The notes: generated from the letters alone by a model not told the origin. A stretch of 64,000 bases of DNA from Pseudomonas gessardii (GCF_001983165.1 NZ_MNPU01000003.1:1-64000), one strand, 5' to 3'. Positions 7,965-19,255 are shown, counted from the first letter of the stretch. Numbers and translations: made by a program.

Positions 7965-9326
7965 TCAATGATGTGTAACAGACTGTGAGGGTGTGGGTTG
8001 TTGTTTGCTCGCGGGGTCAAGTCGTAGCAAGGTAATCGCCGTCAGCGCGATGATTCCCGGAACCAACGCTGCGCTGAGGATCTCTGTCAAAACCCAGCCG
8101 GCTGCCAACATCAAGCCGCCGCAAACGGGCCCTGTAATGGAACCCACTCGCCCGACGCCAAGTGCCCAGCCGATGCCTGTGGAGCGTATTTCCTGTGGGT
8201 ACAACTCGGCGGCCAAAGCGTTAAGACCTGCCTGCGCGCCTTGCACCAAAATGCCCAGCAACAACATTGCGGGGAAAAGCGAATAAATAGAAACAGGCAA
8301 TTGGCTGAGCGCCAGCACGATTGTCAGGTAGCCCATGAATTCGATGGTCAATACGTTGACCGACCCCCAGCGGTTCATCAGCCAGCCTTGTACGACCGAG
8401 CCGATCACACCTCCCAGGCTGAAGAGAATGATGGCGCGAATGCCCATGCTCAGCGGTGCATGGGCTGCCACTAACAGCGTCGGGATCCAGCTCATAATGA
8501 AGTACAAAATCAGCAAGTTCATGGCATACGGCAGCCAAAGCAGCAGGGTGCGGCGCCACATGCCGGCTGTGAAAAGACGACTCAGGGAGGTAGAGGAGGT
8601 TGCCTGTTGGCGTAGTTGGCCAAGACTGGCGGGCAGTTCTGCGAGGTTGGGTGCGAGCCGTTTAATGATAGCGCTGAGGGCAGCACGACTGCCGGGTTGG
8701 CGACTGAGGAACTCAACCGACTCTGGAAGCCGCCACACCACAACGCCGGCGACCAGCAACGGCAGCGCGCCACCGATCAGGAAAAGGTTTTCCCACCCCC
8801 AGGTAGCGAGCAGTTGGTCGACCGTCAAGCCAGCCAGCATGGCGCCCAGTGGCATGCCACAGAACAGCAGCGTCACGGCACTGCGCGAGTAACGTCGCGG
8901 GCTGTATTCAGAGATCAGCGCCACCAGGTTGGGAATTGCCCCGCCGAGGCCTATGCCGGTCAGAAAGCGCACGACGAGCAACTGCGAGACGTTGTTAACA
9001 AAAGCGGTCAGTAACGCGAATGTGCCGAACAGCAGGATCGACAACACCAGAATTCTCTTGCGCCCCAAGCGATCCGCCATAGGGGCCAGTAGCAGTGCGC
9101 CGAGCATCAAACCAAATAAACCCGCCGCGAACACCGGTGCCAAGGCTTGGGGCGTTACGTTCAAGGTTGATGCCATGGCAGTCACCAGAAAACCGACGAT
9201 CTGGGTGTCGAATCCGTCTAGCACTGCGACCAGTACGCAGAGGGCGAGCCCCTCCCATTGCAACCGGCTGACAGGGAGGGCGTCAACGACGTCGCAGAGG
9301 ATATTGCTGGGTGTAGGCGTATGCAT
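7965..9326 (-). CDS. MFS transporter, aromatic acid:H+ symporter type
   Basis: About 453 residues with 12 predicted membrane segments. LDGFDTQIVGF in the first segment and DRLGRKR in the loop between segments 2 and 3 are signatures of the AAHS (PcaK/MhpT-like) branch, inner-membrane importers of benzoates and phenylpropionates. The ATG at 9326 has AAGAGGCC upstream; the frame is open to 9428 but without a good start. It is the promoter-proximal gene of the six-gene minus-strand operon, followed by the FAH-fold hydrolase gene 19 bases later. Substrate is inferred from its operon: an aromatic acid. Confidence 0.85.
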   Translation of the reverse strand: MHTPTPSNILCDVVDALPVSRLQWEGLALCVLVAVLDGFDTQIVGFLVTAMASTLNVTPQALAPVFAAGLFGLMLGALLLAPMADRLGRKRILVLSILLFGTFALLTAFVNNVSQLLVVRFLTGIGLGGAIPNLVALISEYSPRRYSRSAVTLLFCGMPLGAMLAGLTVDQLLATWGWENLFLIGGALPLLVAGVVVWRLPESVEFLSRQPGSRAALSAIIKRLAPNLAELPASLGQLRQQATSSTSLSRLFTAGMWRRTLLLWLPYAMNLLILYFIMSWIPTLLVAAHAPLSMGIRAIILFSLGGVIGSVVQGWLMNRWGSVNVLTIEFMGYLTIVLALSQLPVSIYSLFPAMLLLGILVQGAQAGLNALAAELYPQEIRSTGIGWALGVGRVGSITGPVCGGLMLAAGWVLTEILSAALVPGIIALTAITLLRLDPASKQQPTPSQSVTHH

Positions 9327-9398
9327 GAACTGGCCTCTTATTGTTTTTATTGTCTGGGCAGGCAGGTGCCCTTGACTGAGGCTAAATCTATTACGAAG

Positions 9399-9463
9399 CA
9401 AAAATCCTGTAAAGATAAAATAAACCAAAATCCTAAATAGCAGGAAATATGATATTTTGGTTT
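9399..9463. promoter_or_regulatory. Divergent control region with perfect 10-bp inverted repeat
   Basis: Arms 9422-9431 (AAACCAAAAT) and 9454-9463 (ATTTTGGTTT) are exact reverse complements, 22-bp spacer. Just before them, CAAAAAT (9399-9405) and GATAAAA (9414-9420) recall the half-elements of the 29-bp repeat of the gentisate module, though with a spacer of 8 instead of 10. The region separates the transporter operon (starting 9326, minus) from the FUSC gene (starting about 9480, plus). A role as IclR operator for both is inferred. Confidence 0.5.
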
Positions 9464-9479
9464 CTCGTCGGCATGCACC

Positions 9480-11339
9480 ATGGCAATGAGAGCCGCGTGC
9501 GGCTGCGTTTCCCTTATCAGGCTGCGGATGTCAGTTCATCAAATGAATAAGTGGATCACTCAATCATTCGGTCGCTTGATAGGCCGTTTTGGCATGCAGC
9601 CCGAGCTTCAGTGGCCTTCTCGGTCAGCACTGATTTTCAGTCTGCACACAACCACGGCAGCTCTCTTGGCGCTGGTCATCGCTCAAATGCTGGACCTGCA
9701 CCATCCTTGGTGGGCTGCGATGACAGTCTGGCTGGTGGCGCAACCTACGCGAGGCCTCTTGATCGAACGCATCGGCGCGCGGCTGATCGGTACGGTGGTG
9801 GGAGCCATGGCAGGCGGACTTTTGCTGACGGTGTTCTTTGATCAGCAGCACTGGCTAATGCTCGTACTGGCAGCCTGGATCGCAGCGTGCGCCGGGTATG
9901 GAAACCTGTTTCGACATTTTCGAAATTACGGTTTTGTGCTGGCAGGCTACACCGCAGCGATCGTCGCGCTGTTTGGTATTCAAGACCCCGTGCTCGATGT
10001 GGACCTAGCCCTTGGCAGAATCTATTGCACCGTCATCGGCGTGTTGGCTTCAGCTTGTTTTTCATGGACGTTTACAGGCAAGTCCGCGTCCCTGGAATCC
10101 GTGTACAACCGACTCGATGCGCTGATTGTGGCCAGCGTTCACTACAGCCTCAAAAGGTTGCAGGCAGGCACTGCACACGATGCCAAAAGTTTTAGTGCGC
10201 TGTTGCAGGAACTAGCGGCGCTTGATCTGTGCCTGGATGAAATTGCTACAGGTTCTCGAACAATGCGTTTACGGGTCTTTCGCACTCGCGACACGCTGGG
10301 CGCGCTTGTCGATTTGCTCGTAAGTAGCCATTTCGATGTTGGCGAAAAACTCCGATTCCCCTCTGACCTGTTGGTAGCAACTCATCCTGAATCGGCAGCT
10401 GCAATGGTGCTCGCGGTGATCAATGAGGTCCACAAAAACACTGAAAACCTTGCCGCAGGCACGCTGTTCGTTGAAAAATTACAACGCGTCTTTGCAGCGT
10501 TGAATGCTTGTGAAACGCCAGGCAGGGAAGCGTTGCAATCAACTCAACAGCGCGACTGGCACGCAACATGCCTCGCGGGCTCCAGACCCTTGATTGCGAT
10601 GTCCATCGCCACCGCAATGTGGTGGGGCCTGGGTTGGTCAGACGGTCCAATGATGGTCATGACGGCCGTGTTGTTCGCCTCGCTGTTCTCCAGCCATAGC
10701 CACGCCAGTGCGGCGTTAAAAGACGTACTTGTTGGCTCGACCGCTGGAGCCGTTCTTGGCGTGACCTGCCGTTTTTGGCTGTTACCTGAAGTGGGAACGG
10801 TGTGGGAGCTGGCCTTGGTTATCGCACCGTTTTTGATGATCGGAGCGTTGCTCATGGCTCGGCCCGGTACAGCAAAACTGGCCATCGACCTGAACATGAC
10901 CTTTTTGTTAATCGCTCAACCTGGATTGCAGGTAGACACCTCCCTTGAACATACCCTGTTGCAGATGTTGGCAATTCTGGGCGGGGTGTTCACTGCCGTG
11001 CTGACCTACCGATGGTTGGTTCCTTCATCGCCAGGCTCCCAGCGCAAGCGCCTGTGCAAGCGCATTGCGCGGCTCGCACTGAAGATCTCGGATACACCTG
11101 CCCCACCTGCTCAGGCACGAATTTATGATCAAGTCAGGGGTCTTCTGACAAGTCTGATCAGCCTCGAAAAAAAGGCCTCTCCACTGCTCATTGCTGCGTT
11201 CGAATGCGCAGCGATTGCTCAGCTTTTCGCTCACCACCGAACTGATGAACATCACACCCTTGCACTGCACCAGCAATTGGAAAACCTCGCGACTTCCAGG
11301 CTGGCAAGCAAGAAGAATACTGGCGCTGACCTACTTTGA
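9480..11339 (+). CDS. FUSC/aromatic-acid exporter-like membrane protein
   Basis: 619 residues from the first ATG; an ATG at 9543 (MNKWITQSFGR) is equally possible and no clear ribosome site decides. Two blocks of about five or six membrane segments each, near residues 50-195 and 365-520, are separated by a soluble helical region and followed by a soluble tail. This is the layout of the fusaric acid resistance / p-hydroxybenzoate efflux (AaeB-like) family. The first block contains HHPWWAAMTVWLVAQPTRG, a family hallmark. It would export toxic aromatic acids from the inner membrane; a membrane-fusion partner is not adjacent. It is divergent from the aromatic import operon and may serve as its safety valve. 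Confidence 0.8.
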   Translation: MAMRAACGCVSLIRLRMSVHQMNKWITQSFGRLIGRFGMQPELQWPSRSALIFSLHTTTAALLALVIAQMLDLHHPWWAAMTVWLVAQPTRGLLIERIGARLIGTVVGAMAGGLLLTVFFDQQHWLMLVLAAWIAACAGYGNLFRHFRNYGFVLAGYTAAIVALFGIQDPVLDVDLALGRIYCTVIGVLASACFSWTFTGKSASLESVYNRLDALIVASVHYSLKRLQAGTAHDAKSFSALLQELAALDLCLDEIATGSRTMRLRVFRTRDTLGALVDLLVSSHFDVGEKLRFPSDLLVATHPESAAAMVLAVINEVHKNTENLAAGTLFVEKLQRVFAALNACETPGREALQSTQQRDWHATCLAGSRPLIAMSIATAMWWGLGWSDGPMMVMTAVLFASLFSSHSHASAALKDVLVGSTAGAVLGVTCRFWLLPEVGTVWELALVIAPFLMIGALLMARPGTAKLAIDLNMTFLLIAQPGLQVDTSLEHTLLQMLAILGGVFTAVLTYRWLVPSSPGSQRKRLCKRIARLALKISDTPAPPAQARIYDQVRGLLTSLISLEKKASPLLIAAFECAAIAQLFAHHRTDEHHTLALHQQLENLATSRLASKKNTGADLL

Positions 11340-11357
11340 ATCAACCGGAGAACACCC

Positions 11358-12746
11358 ATGTCTGACCGCCCAACACCGTGGCAAAACTTTACTGGCCAAT
11401 ACATCGCCGGGGCCTGGCGTTCCGGAAGTACGCGCAAGGTCCTGGAGAACCGCAACCCTTATGACAACGCCCTGCTGACCGAGCTTTCGCTGGGTGATGT
11501 TAGCGACCTCGACGACGCCTACCAGGCGGCAGCAACCGCGCAGAAAGCATGGGCGCAGACGTTACCTAATGAGCGCTCAGCCTTGTTCATGCGCGCCGTT
11601 AGCGTACTGGAAGCCAGGCACGAAGAAATTGTCGACTGATTGATTCGTGAGTCAGGCAGCACGCGTACCAAAGCCGAAATCGAGTGGTCAGCGGTACGTT
11701 CGACCATGATCACGGCCGCGGCCATGCCTTCGAGAGTCGTCGGCCGCATTCTGCCAATCGACACCCCCGACAAAGAAAGCCGCGTTTACCGTAAACCATT
11801 GGGTGTGGTCGGGGTTATCAGTCCCTGGAACTGGCCGATGCACCTTTCCAATCGGTCTATCGCACCGGCGCTGGCACTCGGTAACGCCGTCGTCGTGAAG
11901 CCTGCCGACGATACGCCGGTGACCGGTGGTTTGTTGTTGGCGAAAATTTACGAAGAGGCCGGTTTTCCGCCGGGAGTTTTGAACGTGGTCGTGGGAGACG
12001 TGGCTGATTTGGGTGATGCCTTTACCCTGCACCCGATTCCAAAATTCATCTTCTTCACGGGATCGACTCGGGTCGGGCGGCACATTGGGCGCGTTGGCAG
12101 TCACAGGCCCGACGCTCAAGCGAGTCGGGTTGGAGTTGGGTGGGAATGCTCCGTGTGTGGTGCTTGATGACGCGGACCTCGATCTGGCGGTGCACGCCGC
12201 CGTTGTGGGGCGCTTCCTGCACCAAGGTCAAATCTGCATGAGCAGTAACCGGATTATCGTCGACGCCTCGTTGCAAAAGGATTTCGTCGAAGCGTTTGTC
12301 GAGCGCGTTCGCCAGTTGAAAGTCGGCGATCCTGACCTTGCAGATACAGTCATTGGCCCGCTGATCAACCGTCGCCAGTTGGAGGGCGCAGTGGCCCGGA
12401 TCGAGGCGGCGAAAGCCGAAAGCATCGAGTTGTTGCTCGGTGGCGCTGCACACGGGTAGGTACTGCCGCCTCATGTGTTCGTCAATGTCGATAACATGAG
12501 TGACTTGGCCCAGGCTGAGCAATTTTGTCCTGTAGCGCCGATCATCACTGCGCGTGACGAGGCACATGCGCTGGAGCCGGCATGACTCACATCAACGACA
12601 TCTCGGTCAATGATGATCCGAACAACACGTTTGGCGGCGAGAAAAACAGTGGTATCGGGCGATTCAACAGCGATTGGATCATCGCGGAGCTGACCAGCGA
12701 TCACTGGAACTCGGTGCAACACAAACGTCGCGCTTATCCGTTTTAA
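11358..12746 (+). pseudogene. Aldehyde dehydrogenase, decayed paralogue of the gene at 2198
   Basis: The gene starts with a proper ribosome site (GGAG) and ATG at 11358 but carries several lesions. A TGA at 11637-11639 replaces the Trp of the EIIDW motif seen in the intact paralogue. A frameshift near 12090 separates [13 protein letters not shown] from [12 protein letters not shown], and a TAG lies at 12457-12459. About 29 residues are missing between DEAHALEPA and MTHINDIS near 12580. The catalytic HQGQICMS and the C-terminal [12 protein letters not shown] are still readable in pieces. It follows the FUSC gene by 18 bases. Multiple independent lesions make sequencing error unlikely. Confidence 0.9.
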
Positions 12747-12783
12747 GGTCAGGGTTTTAGTGGACTGATCGTATGGCATGAAT

Positions 12784-12799
12784 GCCCCTTGAAAGGGGC
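12784..12799. terminator. Hairpin between converging genes
   Basis: GCCCCTT (12784-12790) pairs perfectly with AAGGGGC (12793-12799) across a two-base gap; in practice the loop would open by one or two pairs. It lies 38 bp after the end of the ALDH pseudogene. Confidence 0.5.
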
Positions 12800-12815
12800 G
12801 TTCCTTCATACAAAG

Positions 12816-12850
12816 ACTGCCCTGCAGCGATACGTTATTTGCAGGGCAGT
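12816..12850. terminator. Second hairpin between converging genes
   Basis: ACTGCCCTGCA (12816-12826) and TGCAGGGCAGT (12840-12850) form a perfect 11-bp stem with a 13-base loop. It lies 52 bp beyond the stop of the carotenoid-oxygenase gene on the minus strand. No strong T tract; it could end transcription from either side or stabilise the 3' end. Confidence 0.55.
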
Positions 12851-12901
12851 CAGTTGTGCGTTGCTGTTGCCAGAACGCTCGGCTAGACCTCTACCGGTGG
12901 G

Positions 12902-14338
12902 TTATGGGATCCAGTTCCCATGAAAACCCAGCGGTATATGATGATCCAGCTTTACCCGTGCCAATGGTGCGCCCGTGAAGTCGCTCGCGTCGTGGATCAC
13001 CAGTTCGCTTTTGTTTGTCTGGGGATCCCACCAGACGACCAGCAACCAACCATCGTCTTCACTCACCGCATCGGGTTTGGCCACGAATATCGGCTCGGCA
13101 GGGGACACGTCCCTGTCACCTTCCAGTGTTTGGTACTCGGTTTTGCCTGAAATAAAATCGTGCTTTATCAGGCAATTGAAATCGTGGCTGTCACTTTTGG
13201 GCTGGTGTACACCGGCAAAGTAGCCGTATTGGTGTTTTGCACCCAGGAGTTTTTCATTGATCCTAGGAAATTCGACGGAGAAATTTCCGACCCGTGCTCG
13301 TGTCATCTGACCGGCATCGAGATCCAGGGTCCAGCGGTACAGCGCGGGAGGTGTGAACGGCGAGCGTCCAGCGTCAGGAAAAGGAAACGGAAAGAAATTC
13401 TCGACTTTTATATCATCGACAAACTGGAGGTCACTGACGCAGCCGTCGACGATTATTTTGCCATCTTCCTCGTAGGCGTTGACGAAGTGTGTGGTTTGGT
13501 AAGCTTCATCGGTGAACCATTGAGTTGCACCGGTCTGCCGATGGACCACCAGGGTTCGATTGCTCTGCTTTGGGTCAAACGTCCACGCAGATTTGCCTGC
13601 AGGAACTCGGTCGGGTGATTCTGGACGCCAGTTGATGGGCCCAAAGAAGAAGACAAAATGATTTTCAGTGAACATGAAGTCGTGAATATAGGCGGGGGCG
13701 TCAAGTGTAACGACGTGCTGTTTCAGGATGTTCCCTTGTTTGTCAGCCAGTGCACAGACGAATCGGCGGGTTTCGGGTTCGACCGTATACAATAGTAGTT
13801 CATTTTTTGCGGCGTCGGTATGGATATGCGCGGTAACCAGTGCATCAATTGCGCCGTGGAAATCAAAGGTACCAATGGTTTCCAGGGTGTTTCGGTCAAG
13901 TTCATAATAGTGTCTACCCGCCTCTTGCAGAGCCAATACGCGTCCGTCGATTTCCACGACATTGACGTTGGCTACTTGCTTGACGGCAGCCGGCCCCTTT
14001 TCAAGCTGTGGTTGAGCTACTTCGTAAGACCCGTAAATACCGTTGTAGAGCGATCTACCGGCTGCTTCTTCTTCCTTGAAACCCTCGGTGCGCACCCATT
14101 TATTGCGGTAGTTGACAGCGCCGTTGCTGATATAAAACCCATGAACCATGCCATCTCCGTCGAACCAGTGGTATCGGTCAGGGCGAGCAGGCTCCCAACG
14201 CTGGTTGGATCCGGTTCGAAAAAGCACGCCCTCAAGTTCAGGCGGCACAGTACCTTCTATGCGAAGTTCATTGGCGATGATTTCGTTGGAGATGGGTTGG
14301 CGAATACCTTGTAAAAAGGGGCTGCTATTGTTCCACAT
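12902..14338 (-). CDS. Carotenoid/stilbene cleavage oxygenase family protein
   Basis: 478 residues, the usual length of the RPE65 / carotenoid cleavage dioxygenase family. The four iron-binding histidines can be placed at H171 (TAHIHTD), H219 (AYIHDFMF), H284 (QTTHFVNAYEE) and H473 (GFHGNW). The N-terminal FDGDGMVHGF block is also typical. Bacterial members include lignostilbene dioxygenases and isoeugenol monooxygenases, which split an aryl-conjugated C=C bond to give aromatic aldehydes such as vanillin. The start is preceded by GGGAG at good spacing. Neighbouring aldehyde dehydrogenases and a GMC alcohol oxidase fit an aldehyde product. Stilbenoid or phenylpropene is more likely than carotenoid, by context only. 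Confidence 0.82.
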   Translation of the reverse strand: MWNNSSPFLQGIRQPISNEIIANELRIEGTVPPELEGVLFRTGSNQRWEPARPDRYHWFDGDGMVHGFYISNGAVNYRNKWVRTEGFKEEEAAGRSLYNGIYGSYEVAQPQLEKGPAAVKQVANVNVVEIDGRVLALQEAGRHYYELDRNTLETIGTFDFHGAIDALVTAHIHTDAAKNELLLYTVEPETRRFVCALADKQGNILKQHVVTLDAPAYIHDFMFTENHFVFFFGPINWRPESPDRVPAGKSAWTFDPKQSNRTLVVHRQTGATQWFTDEAYQTTHFVNAYEEDGKIIVDGCVSDLQFVDDIKVENFFPFPFPDAGRSPFTPPALYRWTLDLDAGQMTRARVGNFSVEFPRINEKLLGAKHQYGYFAGVHQPKSDSHDFNCLIKHDFISGKTEYQTLEGDRDVSPAEPIFVAKPDAVSEDDGWLLVVWWDPQTNKSELVIHDASDFTGAPLARVKLDHHIPLGFHGNWIP

Positions 14339-14574
14339 GATGTATCTCCCGAAGGCTAATAGGGGTGTCTTATTAAGGGTTAATAGAATGCTAGCCTTTG
14401 GTGTTATTGCTGTCTCCGGGTTGTGAGTACGAATTCTTATGGAGTGTTGGTACTGAGGTGCATGCAGTTGTTTATGTTGAGCTCGTCACGGTTTATGTGG
14501 TCGCGCGATCAAGGCAGGATTGCAAAGAATACCTGCCGTTGACCTGCCTCAGGTTCGCGGAGTTGGTGTTTTAT

Positions 14575-15906
<1,332 letters not shown>

Positions 15907-15949
15907 TCACCTTATCGAATTCAGTGGATGTTTATGAGCGTCACGCAGA

Positions 15950-17545
15950 TCAGCGAAAGTAATCTTCACAGAGCATTTTGGCAGCGTGCAGGGCCAGCGC
16001 CTGAGTGGGCGCGTTGGTGTTGCCGCTAGTAATGTTGGGCATGATCGAGGCATCGATGACACGCAGATGCTCCACGCCTTTCACACGCAGGCGACCATCA
16101 ACGACGGCACCTTCGTCCTTGCCCATGCGACAGGTGCCGACCGGGTGCCACATGGTGGTGGCGACGCGTTTGACCCATTCGCCAATCTGCTCATCGGATT
16201 GCACGCTGGGACCCGGTGAGACCTCTTCGTCGATCACCGGCGCTAGCGATTCCTGAGTCAGGACATGGCGCATGGCTTTCACCGACTCAACGGCCACTTT
16301 CAAATCGTATTCGTGGCCGATGAAATTTGGGTTGATCAGCGGCATAGAGGTAGGGTCAGCGTCAGCCAAACGTACCCAGCCGCGGCTTTTAGGCTGAAGC
16401 ACCACTAACTCGAAGGTCACGCCGGGGCGCGTACCGGTAGGGCTCAAGCCGTCTTTGGAAATGATTGGTACGTGATAGCACTGAACGGTAGGGTCGCCCT
16501 GTAAGTTCAGGGGATCCCAATAGCTGACCGTCTCGATACCGCTGCCTGCGGCCGGGCCGTCTTTGGTCAGGATGTAGCGGATCCCTGCCTTCAGCGTCCC
16601 AAGGCCCTGGGCAACGCTTTGATAGCCCAAGTTCCCTTTCACATAGGCGCTGAGCGGTACGATAGGGTGGTCATGTAGGTTTTCGCCCACGCCGGGGGAA
16701 TCGACCATCACCTCAATGCCGAATTCCTGCAACTGGGTCTTGGGGCCTATGCCGGAATGCATGAGAATCTTCGGGCTGTGTACCGCCCCGGCGCTGAGTA
16801 TGACCTGCTTGCCCTGGATTTGCTGCGTAGTCCCGCCCTGGAGTATTTCGACCCCTACCGCGCGGTGGCTATCGATCAGCACCCGAGTGACCGTTGTGTT
16901 CGCCAGCAAGGTGACGCGGCCACTCTCCAGATGACGGCGCAGGTGCGCGACTACGGCACTGCAACGGCGACTGTTCTCGATGTTCGATTGCACCGGTGAC
17001 ACACCGATCTGGCTGGCGCCGTTGTAATCCGGATTGTAGGGCAGGCCGTATTCCTGAAATGCCTTCAGGCAATACTGGTTCAGTTCGTTGATCCCTTTGG
17101 GCAGCTGCACGGCCAGATTGCCTTGGGTGCCATGATGTTCATCATGGAACGTGTCGTTTTTTTCTTGCTCGATGAAGGCACGCCACATGCTGGCGTGATT
17201 CCAGTCCCCGTCGCCTGCGGTGGCTTCGTCCCACGCATCGAAGTCGCGTTTTTGGCCACGCACATACGCCATGGCATTTACCGACGTGCCTCCCCCCAAC
17301 ACCTTGCCGGAGCGAAAGCGTCGCTCAGTACCATGCTGGGCGACGGTGGAATGGGTCCACACGTGTTTATCCTTGGCCAGGATGGTGCCGAAGCCGGCTG
17401 GAATATGGATCAGCGGGTCGGAATCCTTGCCGCCGGCTTCGATCACGGCAATGCTGGCCCGACTGTTCTCGGCCAGATAACTGGCCACCACGCATCCGGC
17501 TGCACCACTTCCTACAATCAGCACGTCAAAGCTTTTAGTTGTCAT
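15950..17545 (-). CDS. GMC-family FAD-dependent alcohol oxidoreductase
   Basis: 531 residues. The FAD-binding motif VGSGAAGCVVA is at the N-terminus, the GMC signature GGGTSVNAMAYVRG near residue 85, and the active-site region TMWHPVGTCRMG with its catalytic histidine near the C-terminus, ending with SGNTNAPTQALALHAA. This is the choline dehydrogenase / aryl-alcohol or polyethylene glycol dehydrogenase type, oxidising a primary alcohol to an aldehyde. It is the first gene of a minus-strand set with the ALDH3-type gene. The 291-bp gap upstream is shared with the hydratase operon on the plus strand and carries the 29-bp repeat at 17731-17759. Confidence 0.86.
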   Translation of the reverse strand: MTTKSFDVLIVGSGAAGCVVASYLAENSRASIAVIEAGGKDSDPLIHIPAGFGTILAKDKHVWTHSTVAQHGTERRFRSGKVLGGGTSVNAMAYVRGQKRDFDAWDEATAGDGDWNHASMWRAFIEQEKNDTFHDEHHGTQGNLAVQLPKGINELNQYCLKAFQEYGLPYNPDYNGASQIGVSPVQSNIENSRRCSAVVAHLRRHLESGRVTLLANTTVTRVLIDSHRAVGVEILQGGTTQQIQGKQVILSAGAVHSPKILMHSGIGPKTQLQEFGIEVMVDSPGVGENLHDHPIVPLSAYVKGNLGYQSVAQGLGTLKAGIRYILTKDGPAAGSGIETVSYWDPLNLQGDPTVQCYHVPIISKDGLSPTGTRPGVTFELVVLQPKSRGWVRLADADPTSMPLINPNFIGHEYDLKVAVESVKAMRHVLTQESLAPVIDEEVSPGPSVQSDEQIGEWVKRVATTMWHPVGTCRMGKDEGAVVDGRLRVKGVEHLRVIDASIMPNITSGNTNAPTQALALHAAKMLCEDYFR

Positions 17546-17730
17546 ATTTACCCACTGCGGATCGCTCTTGAACGGATGAGTATTGAGGGGGGATAGCGCA
17601 CTGCCTATCAGACATCGCTATCAAAAGCCGAGATCAGGAATCGTTTAAGCGGGCGCTTTCGCTGTTCAGATTTTACAAATCTGAACAGTACAGTTGGACA
17701 ACACATAGTACTTTGCCACTCTTTAAAAAT

Positions 17731-17759
17731 CAAAAATAGCGCATTACGATAAAAGCGCT
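17731..17759. promoter_or_regulatory. 29-bp operator-like element, copy 1 (putative IclR site)
   Basis: CAAAAATAGCGC, five or six variable bases, then GATAAAAGCG. It matches the site at 20821-20849 at 25 of 29 positions. It lies 78 bp upstream of the hydratase large-subunit start, between divergent operons. The position upstream of both transcription units of the gentisate module suggests it is the binding site of the IclR regulator encoded at 19915-20712. Confidence 0.65.
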
Positions 17760-17836
17760 CTATATTGTCTGAGCAAGCTTGCCTACAATCCGGCCAGGCA
17801 GGTCCGTAATGATCGATCTGACAAGAGGAGCCTCCA

Positions 17837-19249
17837 GTGCCCAAAACGCTGCTGCAAAAACTCTGGGAAACGCACGTCGTACGTCATGACCCGGACGGTT
17901 CGGCGATGCTTTACATCGATCTGCAGTTGATCAATGAAGTCACCAGCCCCCAGGCTTTTGAAGGTTTATCGGCAGCGGGGCTGAACCCTTGGCGAAGCGG
18001 CACGATCATCGCCACCTCGGACCACAATGTGCCGACTAGGGACTTGGCTCTGGGCATTCAGGATCCGGTAGCGAAAATTCAGGTTCAGACGCTTGAGCGT
18101 AACTGCGATGACCTGAACCTGCGCCACTTTAAAATGGGTGATCAAAGGCAGGGCATTTTGCATGTCATCGCGCCTGAATCTGGCGCCAGTCTTCCGGGAA
18201 TGACCATCGTCTGTGGCGACTCTCATACCAGTACCCATGGTGCTTTCGCGGCCTTGGCATTTGGCATCGGCACTTCCGAGATCGAGCACGTTCTCGCCAC
18301 CCAGTGCCTGCGTGTTTCACCCATGGCGGCGATGAAGGTTCAGATCGACGGCGAATTGCAGCCGTTCGTGACCGCAAAAGACTTGGCCCTGAGCTTGATT
18401 CGCAAAATCGGTACTGCGGGGGCCACCGGTCATGCAATCGAGTTCACGGGCAGCACGGTCAGTAGCATGTCCATGGAAGCGCGGATGACCCTTTGCAATA
18501 TGGCAATCGAAGCCGGAGCTCGCGTCGGGCTGATCGGTGTAGACGAGACCACACTGGCCTACCTGCACGGCCGACCTCATGCGCCGCGAGACGCAGGCTG
18601 GGAGGCCGCCGCTACGTTTTGGCGCACGCTTCACAGCGACCCTGGGGCAATTTTCCAACAGGTGGTGAACCTGGATGCAGCAAAAGTTGCCCCTCAAGTT
18701 TCATGGGGAACTTCTCCGCAAATGGTGTGCGATGTTCTAGAAAAGGTGCCCGACCCCGCGGACGAAGTAGACCCCGCTAAACGTCAGGCCTTGGTCAGCG
18801 CGCTCGACTATATGGGGATTACAGCGGGCACAGCCATCGTTTCAATCGAACTCGACAAGATTTTCATAGGCTCCTGCACCAATGCACGCATCGAGGACCT
18901 GCGGGCAGCTGCCCAGGTTGTAGTCGGTCAAAAAGTATCCACGCGTATCAAACAAGCATTGGTGGTGCCGGGATCAGGACAGGTCAAAGCCATGGCTGAA
19001 GCCGAGGGCTTGGACAGGATATTCATCGACGCTGGGTTTGAATGGCGCGAGCCCGGTTGTTCGATGTGCTTGGGAATGAACGAGGACCGGCTGCTCCCTG
19101 GGGAGCGTTGTGCATCTACGTCCAATCGCAATTTCGAGGGGCGTCAGGGGCAGGGTGGCAGAACTCACCTCGTGAGCCCGGTCACTGCAGCAGCGGCGGC
19201 CCTGGCAGGACATTTCGTTGATATAACCGCTGCCCAGATAAGGAGTTGA
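17837..19249 (+). CDS. LeuC-like dehydratase large subunit, probable maleate hydratase
   Basis: 470 residues of the aconitase/isopropylmalate isomerase large-subunit family. The [4Fe-4S] ligands are C347 ([11 protein letters not shown]), C408 and C411 ([11 protein letters not shown]), and [12 protein letters not shown] near 126-137 is the substrate/Fe-S loop. GTG start at 17837 with AGGAG upstream. The gene sits in an IclR-linked aromatic cluster with gentisate dioxygenase and an FAH-fold hydrolase, not with leuB. The best reading is therefore maleate hydratase (maleate to D-malate), as described for the HbzIJ pair of the hydrolytic gentisate route in Pseudomonas alcaligenes. Isopropylmalate or dimethylmaleate/citraconate hydration remains possible. 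Confidence 0.8.
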   Translation: MPKTLLQKLWETHVVRHDPDGSAMLYIDLQLINEVTSPQAFEGLSAAGLNPWRSGTIIATSDHNVPTRDLALGIQDPVAKIQVQTLERNCDDLNLRHFKMGDQRQGILHVIAPESGASLPGMTIVCGDSHTSTHGAFAALAFGIGTSEIEHVLATQCLRVSPMAAMKVQIDGELQPFVTAKDLALSLIRKIGTAGATGHAIEFTGSTVSSMSMEARMTLCNMAIEAGARVGLIGVDETTLAYLHGRPHAPRDAGWEAAATFWRTLHSDPGAIFQQVVNLDAAKVAPQVSWGTSPQMVCDVLEKVPDPADEVDPAKRQALVSALDYMGITAGTAIVSIELDKIFIGSCTNARIEDLRAAAQVVVGQKVSTRIKQALVVPGSGQVKAMAEAEGLDRIFIDAGFEWREPGCSMCLGMNEDRLLPGERCASTSNRNFEGRQGQGGRTHLVSPVTAAAAALAGHFVDITAAQIRS

Positions 19250-19255
19250 AAGGCC

